64,000 nt of DNA from Lampris incognitus. Taxonomy: Eukaryota > Chordata > Actinopteri > Lampriformes > Lampridae. The stretch covers positions 59,040,002 through 59,104,001 of the forward strand of contig NC_079219.1 in NCBI RefSeq assembly GCF_029633865.1, in the 5' to 3' direction. Numbering within the stretch: the first letter of the stretch is position 1; each line of letters opens with the position of its first letter. The position numbers and the translations under genes are program-made. The notes under the pieces are model-generated. The model was given only the letters and a program-made list of their open reading frames with translations, searched no databases and was not told the DNA's origin. Positions 38,895-50,000 of the stretch are shown one piece after another.

Positions 38895-39607
38895 AAACGA
38901 GTGTTATTGAATGAAACACTGAGTTAGTGAGTGTGTGTGTATGTCTGCATCATGCCGTCGCACCAGACTGGGCCGATGCCACCGGGGATGGACAGAAAGA
39001 GGACACATTTCACCATTCAGCACATTCTTATTGAAAATATATATATTTACAAAAGTTTGAGTCCAAGCAGTCGGTCTGAATTGATTGTCTTTTCAAGTGG
39101 GGCACTGGCGCGACATCGAGACACGTGCACAGATTTACACATGTGTAACTGCTGTTAAATCAGCACAGGACGCCTCAACATTCTTTTAAGACGTCTCTCC
39201 CTTATTTTACCATCGAACGATACAGTGATCAACGTAAAGCGGGAAACGAAGACACCGACAAACATGGAAATCAAAAGCAAATTAAGAAAATAAATAATCT
39301 CTCTGGGAAAATACTGCAGTACTGGTGAACGTCCACCCAGAGGACAGAACATCTGGAGACACATTCAGACATGCACCCGTTCATCAAACCGTTACAGTGA
39401 TCGCAATTACGCACAACTGCACAACACACCGAGAGTATGATTCCAGGTAACACTCGAGGTACAAGTTAAATCACACACTGAACAGCCCTGTGTTTAATCT
39501 CAACACAACAGTAAGAGAGCCGGTCAACAGCCGACTGAGATGAGCGATACCTGATCCAGTTCACAGCGGATGCCTTGTGATATGCTTACAAGGCAGCTTC
39601 AACACCA

Positions 39608-39769
39608 AACCCAGCGTTACGACGAACACGCCTGATCGAAACCCAGCGCTACGATGAACACGCCTGGTCGAAACCCAGCGTTACGATGAACACGCCTGGT
39701 CGAAACCCAGCGTTACGACGAACACGCCTGATCGAAACCCAGCGTTACGACGAACACGCCTGGTCGAAA
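39608..39769. repeat. 32-bp minisatellite, five units
   Basis: Five units of a 32-bp motif with CCCAGCGTTACGACGAACAC and GCCTGRTCGAAA. Units differ at two sites (GTTACGACG/GCTACGATG; GATCG/GGTCG). It lies within the possible 3' UTR of the JIP-like gene. Confidence 0.9.
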
Positions 39770-39880
39770 CAACACAACGGAACAACACCTGCTGTCAACG
39801 TGACGGAATGAGAGTATGTTTTGCTTCTGCACATGAGCACATAAGCTTGTGGGCTTAAAGTGTAAAAGAAACAAAAGCCC

Positions 39881-40307
39881 GGCCGTCCGGGTAGTGTAAC
39901 GGTCTATTCCGTTGCCTACCAACACGGGGATCGCCAGTTCGAATCCCCGTGTTGCCTCCAGCTTGGTCGGGCGTCCCTACAGACACAATTGGCCGTGTCT
40001 GCGGGGGGGGGGGGGGTGTGGATATGTGTTGCTGCACTAGCACCTCCTCTGGTGGGTCTGGGTGCCTGTTTGGGGGGGGGGGGGGGGGGGAATAGCGTGA
40101 TCCTCCCACGTGCTACGTCCCCCTGGTGAAACTCCTCACTGTCAGGTGAAAAGAAGCGGCTGGTGACTCCACATGTATGGGAGGAGGCATGTGGTAGTCT
40201 GCAGCCCTCCCCGGATCAGCAGAGGGGGCGGAGCAGCAACCGGGGCAGCTTGGAAGACTGGGGTAACTGGCCAAGTACAACTGGGGAGAAAAAAAAAGGG
40301 GGGGGGG
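39881..40307 (+). mobile_element. SINE S2, copy 2
   Basis: tRNA-like head (B-box CAGTTCGAATCCCCG), full body, and A/G-rich tail. It carries long poly-G expansions (39996-40016; 40071-40090), which may be genuine or assembly-sensitive. Confidence 0.9.
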
Positions 40308-40769
40308 TCCAAAAGAAAGGAGGAACAAAAGGAAAAAAGAAAGAAAAGCCTGGCAGAAAAGAATCACGTTGTGCTGCTGGACGCGCCGCGGTGCTTGTGA
40401 TGGACGTGGAGGCCAAATGGGAAAGAAAATCCCCGGTAAGATTTGCTACCTGCACTTCAGAATAACCGTAACTACGCCGTAAAGGCACACAGTCAGGCGG
40501 GTTCTGTCACTTGGGCGTTTCAATCAAAGGACGGATGCAAATTTCAACAGAATGAGATAAAGACGGATGCGACGGAGTTGTCCGTTCCTACATGACTTAG
40601 AGTATTCGTTCATGGTGACCACGCCCATCAGCAGTTTGAAGTTCAGATTCATGGTGACCACGCCCATCAGCAGCTCGATTAAGTTAAAATGAGAGTGCAT
40701 GCAGGTGTACAGTTTCTGTCTCGTTTCCATCTTTATCTGGCTCCAGAGGAAGCAGGAGACTTGTTGATG

Positions 40770-43700
40770 TCAGAGGGCGGGGCTGGGCAGGGACGGGGTG
40801 GGACTCTGCCAGATGATCATGTGACTTCGCTCGGACCGCTGAGGCGCTGCTTGAGGTAAATCAGCCGATCCACCACTCGCATCATCTCCTGGAAGAGTCG
40901 GGGGATCAGTTGGGAGTTTTGATAAATTTGCGACAGCTGCCACTAATGTAAAACATCACAGAAGTTACGGGAGTCTGGCGGTTCCCACACAGAGTCAGGA
41001 CCCACTCACCTATTCGGAAGTTGATGTAGCCCTCTCCTCCACTGAGAATGAGCTGCGAGGTAGAAACAGTGCTGCTGTCGGAGGAGGTGTTCAAACAGCC
41101 TGCGGGACAGCAGCCATTATGTTGACAGTAAAACAGAGTCAAAATGTCCCCTACCGAAGAGACCTTCTTTCCTAGCCAGTAAGCCTTCAGAACCGGCTTC
41201 ACGTTATTCTAGTCAGGTGCTTACCAGGAGCGACGATGATGAACCTGACAGCTTGTCGGTGCCCATGGTAACACAGCTGTGCTGAGGCCAGAGAGCAATA
41301 CGGGATGGAAACTGACTCGGATGCTGGAGGATGAGGAGGACGAGTGGTCATTAGTACGGCAATGTCTCACACGGTCCATCTCCAAGAACATAAAATCAAA
41401 GTATGCATCAGACTCACTTATGGACAGCGGTAAAGAGAATATGGCACCGCTTCCTGTGCCCATCCACAGACGACCAGAGATGACTGTGAGAGAAGTGATC
41501 TGGAGAGGTGAGAGCGAAAGGAAGGCTGGGCCTGAAAAGCAGGAAACCGAGAAAAATATGTTAAAGCTGATTGGTGTGGGTAAATTCACATGGAAATATG
41601 CTTGTTGAGGGTGGTGAAAATTGGGGGGGGGGAGGGCTATGAAAACTTTCAACATCTGAATTACCCCAGAATAGAAAATGCAACCCCTGTACCAACCCAG
41701 TGTCTTGGTGACCAGCGGTGTCAAATCAACCTCCTGCAGCGGCCGACCGGTGGACCAATCAAAGAGCCTGAGGACTGGGTCAAGGCGACAGGACGTCCAA
41801 ACACCACTTCCGGCCGCACACAAGAAGCGAACCTGCTGCTCGCTACGTTCAGACACTGAGAATGAATGCTGGAAGAGAAGACGCAAAATGATGATGGTGA
41901 ACGTATCGTTACCGTCACAGGTCTGCACAGGTAAATGCAAACTAAAGACCTTTTTGAGAATTTCTAGTTTTGACATTGTGTCTCTCACCTCAACCTTCTG
42001 GCTGTCGATGTCAACCACATGCACCCGGTTCCAGTATCCCACCCATAAGCGGCCACTTTTGACGAGGCAGCAGCGAATAGGCTGTAGCGGGGTCGAGCCG
42101 AGTGGCATTATCTTGTGCGCCTGTAGATCCCAGCCACCTGCCAATAACACAGTTCTGCTTTCAGTCACCGAGGATCAACCACAGTCACCCAGCTACTGGG
42201 GAAGAGGAGTAAAAGCTAATTACCTGTGATGTGAAAAAAAAACGCCAACGTCCCGTCAGCCAAGCCAGCGATGACGTGACCCTTGGAATACCTGTTAGAT
42301 CACGATCGCAAAGTCAAGAGAACGTTTCTTTTTAACCTTGCACTCTTGCTGAACGAAGATGGGGAAAAAAAGCTTTGCATGCATTAACACTGCCAATACT
42401 TTACACCCCCCCCCTTTTTTTCCTCCCTGATTGTACTTGGCCAATAACCCTGCTCTTCCAAGCCGTCTCGGTCTCTGCTCCACCCCCTCCGCCGATCTGG
42501 GGAGGGCTGCAGACTACCACATGCCTCCTCCCAGTCCCCCCCCCCCCAAACAGGCACCCCAACCGACCAGGAGAGGCGCTAGTGCAGTGACCAGGGCACA
42601 TCCCCACATTCGGCTTCCCACCCGCAGACACGGCCAATTGTGTCCGTAGGGACGCTCGACCAAGCTGGGGGTAACACGGGGATTCAAACCGCCGATCCCC
42701 GTGTTGGTAGGCAACGGAATAGACCGCCACGCTACCCGGATGCCCGCCAACACTATGGACACACAACTGTCAAACTCACGTGAGCGAGTGAACGCCCTCT
42801 GAGAGAGAAACAGACTGCAGACAGCGCCTCCTGCTTGTGGAGGCAGAGTGTACCAGCACACTGTAAGGGAGAGAAAAAGAGAAACGGATAGAAAGAGAGA
42901 GTGTGAGACACACTGTTGACACCAAACCTCCTAATCAATAAATATTTTCTCGAGTGAACCGCTTGCTCAACACACTACCTTCCTTCCTGAGTTCCGATCC
43001 ACACTGTTCCCGAGCTGTCACCTGACAAGAGAGAGTCAAACACAACATCCTCCAAGTGAGCACTACTGACTTGCTGTAATTTATGCATAATTAGTTTTGT
43101 TAAAACATTAATTACCGTTTTTTGGGGGGGGGGGGATTTTCCCCCTTTTCTCCCCCAATTGTACTTGGCCAACTACCCCACTCTTTCGAGCCGTCCTGGT
43201 CTCTGCTCCACCCGCCTCTGCTGATCCGGGGAGGGCTGCAGACTACCACATGCCTCCTTCCATACATGTGGAGTCACCAGCCGCTTCTTTTCACCTGGCA
43301 GTGAGCAGTTTCACCAGGGGGAGGTAGCGCGTGGGAGGATCACGCTATTCCCCCCAGTTCCCCCTCCCCCCTCGAACAGGCGCCCCGACCAAACAGAGGA
43401 GGCGCTAGTGTAGCGACCAGCACACATACCCACATCCGGCTTCCCCCCCGCAGACACGGCCAATTCGGTCTGTAGGGACGCCTGACCAAGCCGGCGGTAA
43501 CACGGGGATTCGAACCGGCGATCCCCATATTGCCAGGCAACAATAGACCGCAACTCTACCCGGACACCTAAAAACGTTGTTAGTTGCTATATGGGCCGAA
43601 AATGTTACAGAGCACATGATATTATTTGTCCGTAGGTCAGTGGGTAGCCATGGTGATGAGTGTTTGCAAAACTGACCCATAGGAGGCACAGCACAAATGC

Positions 43701-46168
43701 AGAGAACAGGAGAGGTGGGCGGGAGGCTGAACTGATCCAGTACTGTATTGGACCGTGCCGGGTCGATCACTGTGATGTCACTGCAGGAGGCAGGGCCGGA
43801 AACTACCCACACAGAGCACTGGCAGGGAGGGGGAAAGGATGAGAAGTTTGGAAGGATGACAAGCACACCTGGTTGTTATGGTTGGACGGCACCGTGCATA
43901 GACGATTAGAGGAATATGAAGGGTGCTACTTCACTAGGGTAATAATGGCAGCCTTACCGTGGCCTCTCCTGAGACTTCAGGCGGCACTGCAACAGCACAG
44001 TTAAGCTTAAGAGAAAACAAAACACGTTAGCAATCACATGTGACCGCACCATGGGGCTGATGTAAAGGCTAGTAAAACCTACCGAGTGGGGTTTGCAGTC
44101 CTACCTTAAAAGTGGAGTCTCTCTGATCCAGCAATCTGAGCTGCATTAGAACAGGCACATCTTTGGGCTCGGGGATAGGTTCCAGCGATTCCTGCAATAA
44201 CAATATACAACCACCAACAGATTGTCATTAGAAACGCACAACTATGTATACATTTCACGGGGTAGCAGGGCGGGTTCAAGCCCTGTCAGAGGCACGAGTC
44301 ACTACCAGATTCATTCATTCATGGCAGCAAGCTAAGTAGGACACTCCAGACCTCCCTCTCCCCAGCAACACCCTCCAGCTCCTCCTGGAGGATCCCAAGG
44401 CCTTCCCAGGCCAGATTGGACATGTAGTCCCTCCAGCGAGTTCTGGGTCTACCCCGGGGTCTCCTCCCAGTTGGACGTGCCCGGTAAACCTCCAAAGGAA
44501 GGCGCCCAGGAGGCATCCTGATCAGATGCTCGAACCACCTCCACTGGCTCCTTTCGATGCGAAGGAGCAGCGGCTCTACTCCGAGCTCCTCACCCTATCT
44601 CTAAGGCTGAGCCCAGACACCCTACAGAGGAAACTCATTTCAGCCGCTTGTATCCGCGATCTCACCCTTTCGGTCACTACCCAAGGCTCATGACCATAGG
44701 TGAGGGTTGGAACCAAGACTGACTGGTAAATTGAGAGCTTTGCCTTCCGGCTCAGCTCCCTCTTCACCACAACGGTCTGGTACAACGTCCGCATTACTGC
44801 TGATGCTGCACCCATCCACCTGTCAATCTCCTGCTGCATCCTACCCTCTCTCCTGAACAAGACCCCGAGATACTTGAACTCCCTCACTGGAGGCAACAAC
44901 TCGTCCCCAAACCAGAGGGAGCAATCCACCATTTTCCGGTGGAGAACCATGACCTCAGACTTGGAGGTGCTGACTACCAGATTCAAGGGTGCTAATCTGT
45001 ACCTGACTATGTAGTGCTGACAAACCTGTGCAGGTTTCTCTTTTTGCACCTTTTTCAACCTTCACCAGATAAATGAGGAGTAAGTACAGTGTTTTCTCTT
45101 GTCTGTTGAATACCGAAAGCCTCTTTATTTGACGTTGCATTCTTACAATGAATGTGTTCTCTGCATTTAACCCATGCTATCGTATAGCAGCAGTGGGCAG
45201 CTGCAGCGCCCGGGGACCAACTCCGGTTCTTCTTCCCATTGCCTTGCTCAGGGGCACAGACAGGAGTATTAACCCTAACATGCATGTCTTTTTGATGGTG
45301 GGAGGAAACCGGAGCACCCGGAGGAAACCCACGCAGACACGGGGAGAACATGCAAACTCCACACAGCAAGGACCTGGGACGGCCTGGGGTTCGAACCCAG
45401 GACCTGCTTGCTGTGAGGCAGCAGTGCTGACCACTGGGCTGTTGGTCTGCGGGTGAGAAGCAGCTGTCACACTCCATCTTATAAACAGCAGGTCACAAAC
45501 AGAGCCGTTAATTTGGAAAAATATGCCGTGGTTGTCAGAATCTAAATATTTTGACAGCCATGGAATATTTTTACCAGCACGTCTGATACAGCGCCAGGGT
45601 ACATCCCAAACATCTTTATCCTAAAATGTAAAGTTAATAAATAGGACAGACGTTTTCTTTACTACTACTACTTAAAATGGAATCTCCTACTCCTACAAAC
45701 GAGCCTATTACTGACCTAATTTACATCTATTTCCCATGTGATCTGCATCCGGATAAGGAAGAAAACAAAATGCATCTTCGTGCACGCAGGGGAGTAGAAA
45801 TGTCATCTCTGCAGTCAGTAGTTATGAGTACTGCATCTTATTTTGAGGGTGTACATTTTACTCAGGCTCAACACAAACTTGGCAGAAACCAGTCTGATGC
45901 CTCCAGGTCAAACAGCCCCACATACAAACCTTTGACACATACACATACAAACCTTTGACCAGGGCAGTGACCCGAGCAGACTGGTTGAAACAGATCAAAC
46001 ACAAACCAGCTCAATAACCACAATGTGGGAGGAAGAAAAAAAACACATGGATAATAAATGAATAAATTATATATATATATATATATATATTAGCAGCTGA
46101 TGAGTGCGAGACGCACGAAACAGGCCTGTACTGCAATGTATTAAAATCTTTTTTCCTGTATCCGTGTT

Positions 46169-46208
<40 letters not shown>

Positions 46209-46974
46209 TAGATAGATAGATAGATAGATAGATTAATAAATATGTACTCATTTGTCAGCAAATCAGCTCCACCATGTTTAAGAACGGATGTGAAGGGACT
46301 CCAGATTCCCTGAAAAATCCTGTACCTAGCGCATCCGGGTGGCGTAGCGGTCTATTCCGTTGCCTACCAACATGGGGATCGGTGGTTCGAATCCCCGTGT
46401 TACCTCCGGCTTGGTCAGGCATCCCTACAGACACAACTGGCTGTGTCTGCAGGTGGGAAGTCGGATGTTGGTATGTGTCCTGGTCGCTGCACTAGCGCCG
46501 CCTCTGGTTGGTCGGGTCGCCTGTTCAGGGGGGGGGGGGACTGGGGGGAATAGCGTGATCCTCCCACGCGCTACATCCCCCTGGTGAAACTCCTCACTGT
46601 CAGGTGAAAAGAAGCGGCTGGTGACTCCACATGTATGGGAGGAGACATGTGGTAGTCTGCAGCCCTCCCCGGCTCAGCAGAGAGGGTGGAGCAGAGACCG
46701 GGATGGCTCAGAAGAGTGGGGTGATTGGCCAGGTACAATTTGGAGAAAAAAGGGAGGAGAAATCCAAAAACAAAACAAAACAAAACAAAAAAGCAGTGTT
46801 GCCCCAAATGGGAGTATAACAAGACAAGGAGTTGGGGATATTTAAATATATCTATCACTTCATACCATACATTTATCATATTCAAAACTGTTAAGATTAC
46901 AGAGGATTATTCTCAGGTCTTTGAGTTCTGAGGCACATAGATACAGGCTCTGTGCCACTAAAAGTTGAAATTGA

Positions 46975-47016
<42 letters not shown>

Positions 47017-50000
47017 GGATGTCATGACATTATTGGCTGAAATTGGTTGGTTCAAGCCTGCGTAAGCATGCATCATATTTTGTACTACAGGAAGAAATAT
47101 GACTGGATTTTGATATAAAAATACAAAGAAATTTATTTTTTCTATTTTTTTGTTGTTGCCTGTATTGTTAAATAGGTGACAATGTAACCGAGGATGTGAT
47201 AGAAAAGGTTAAAAAGGCGTTTTTCATTTCATCTCAACTTAAAGACATTAGGAAGAAGAAAGCCACTTTATTTGACATTGTATTCTCACGATGAATGAGT
47301 TCTCTGCACGTAACCGTGCGGTTGTACAGGAGCAGGGGGCAGCTGCAGTGCCCGGGGACCAACGCCACTTCTTCTTCCCATGCCTTTTTTTTTTCCTTTG
47401 GATTTTTTGCCGTTTTTCTCCCCAATTGTACTTGGCCAATCACCCCGCTCTCTGAGCCATCCCAGTTGCTGCTCCACCCCCTCTGCCGATCCTGGGAGGG
47501 CTGCAGACTACCACATGTCTCCTCCCATACATGTGGAGTCACCAGCTGCTTCTTTTCACCTGACAGTGAGGAGTTTCACCAGGGGGACGTAGCACGTGGG
47601 AGGATCACGCTATCCCCGCCCAGTTCCCCCCGCCCCGAACAGGCACCCTGACTGACCAGAGGAGGTGCTAGTGCAGCGACCAGGACACATACCCACATCC
47701 AGCTTGCAACCTGCAGAAATGGCCAATTGTTTCTGTAGGGACGCCCCGACCAAGCCGGAGGTAACATGGGGATTCGAACCGCAGATCCCTGTGGAGGTAG
47801 GCAACAGAATAGACTGCTACACCACCTGGACGCCCACATGTATGTCTTTTTGAAGGTGGGAGGAAACCAGAGCACCCAGAGGAAACCCACGCAGACACAG
47901 GGAGAACGTGCAAACTCCACACAGAAGGGACCTGGGATGACCTGGGGTTCGAACCCAGGACCTTCCTGCTGTGAGACAACAGTGTTAACTCCTGGGCCAC
48001 CATGCCCCCCAAGTAACCCCGGTTCTCTGAAACAGGAGTGAGGTATCTCACCAGACTACCCTCCTTGCCTGGAGTGAGGAAGAGGTGTGCTTACTTAGAT
48101 TTAAGGGAGAACGTTCCGCTGGGCTTTTCTAGCAGGAGGACGTCCCTCCTCTGGGGGGCAGATGTCTCGTCTGTATGCCAGTCAGGACTGGCATAGTGTA
48201 CAATAGCTTCTGGGGGACAGCGCAGGGGAGCGTGTCACATAGTGACACACCTCCCTCATGTTTCAGAGAACCGGGGTTCTTTTCTTAACCTAAAGTTCTG
48301 ATGACGGCAGACACTGCAAACCCCACACCCACTAGTTTTTGTTGCACAGCATTTGTAAAAAATGAAACCCAGTCACAACACAGCGTGCACACAACAAGAA
48401 CACATGCACAGTGAATACCGGGTGTGAAACATAAGGTTGGGACTGGAGGCAACATATCCAGTTGGGTGATAACAGTGGGTGTAAATGGGGTGATTGTGTA
48501 TTTGTGTTTGTAGGTATTTGTGTTTCTACCTGTGTGTGAGACATCGGCATGCTCCAGCCATTTATTTGCCGTTTGCCCAGAGTTTCCCAAACGTGGGAGC
48601 GAATTTCCCTGTAGAGCTCCCTCCTCCTGACACGTGGGGAGACGGCAGCGGGGGACACAGACCTACAGACAAGCCCCTAGTATCAATCTACATATTCACA
48701 ATAACGCAACTTGTTTACAAATATGATGCAAGACACAATACCATTTGCAAGACGGACATGGCCCAAGGGCCTAGCTTACTCAGTCTGTGTCTGAGTGACA
48801 GCCCGTAGTCGTGGCGAGCCGACAGGAGAGTGACTGAGCGCCGGGGACGCTGGAGTAGGATGCAGGACTACGGGCTCCTTATTTAGGCCAAACAAGCGGT
48901 TGAATCTGAAGTAAAAAGCACAGTGAGTTCTACTGAGAGTTCTACATCTGAATGCAACATATTACCTTAAAATGTCGGTTAAGGGGCGCCCGGGTGGCGT
49001 ATCGGTCTATTCCATTGCCTACCAACACGGGATCGCCAGTTCGAATCCCATTGCCTCCGACTTGGTCGGGCGTCCCCACAGACACAATTGGCAGTGTCTG
49101 CAGGTGGGAAGCTGGATGTGGGTGTGTGTCCTGGTGGCTGCACTACCGCCTCCTCAGGTAGGTCGGGGCGCCTGGTCGGGGGGGAGGGGGAACTGGGCAG
49201 AATAGCACGATTCTCCCACGCGCTACGTCCCCCTGGTGAAACTCCTCACTGTCAGGTGAAAAGAAGCGGCTGGCGACTCCACATGTATGGGAGGAGACAT
49301 GTGGTAGTCTGCGGCCCTCCCCGGATCGGCAGAGGGGGTGGAGCAGCGACCGGGACGACTCGGAACAGTGGGGTAACTGGACGGGTACAACTGGGGAGAA
49401 AAATCCTCCCCCCCAAAAAGTCTTTTAAGGCTTTGTTCATGGTACTACCTCCCAACAAATCACAGATCACTTATGAGCGGGGGGTGTTTTTGCATGAATC
49501 AAGACAGAATGGGTGGAAGGGTCGTCAAACTAAAACAAGCTCAGGCGCAGGCCATGTTCTAGCTCCCCTGTATCTTAACTGACAGATGTGCCAGACACCA
49601 TCAGCGGTGTCTTCCTTTCTGCAACATGTTTCTATAAATGAAATATCATTTCTGTCATCAGAGGATGATTATCTGGAGGAGTAACAGAAATTTAATATGT
49701 TAATGAGCATGTGAATAACACAGGACCTCCAAGTTCTTTGGAGACCAGTTTATTTACCATAATATACCTCGCTCCCTCGCTTTATGGCTAACATATGGTC
49801 ATGTGCCTGGACTACATGCCGTAATCTAGTTAAACACTAACCGTCTCCATATGCTTGTCCTCTTCTCCTCCGGCATCCTCTCCTCTTTTGTGACCCTGTC
49901 AAATAAGATAAAGAAAAAAGTCAACGACACTGAAAAACATCTGATGTTGTTTTGTTCATGTTGATGTGTTGAGTCTTTTGCATTTGTTGTCTCATTTAAG

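Noticed and set aside
41221-42168. Single 315-aa minus-strand exon
   Set aside because: Splice signals, phases and remembered JIP3/4 similarity show that it is exons 23-25 plus two stop-free introns; the last part is out of frame with exon 26.
49088-49582. 164-aa plus-strand frame
   Set aside because: It runs through SINE S2 copy 7; similar frames occur in every S2 copy in either orientation.
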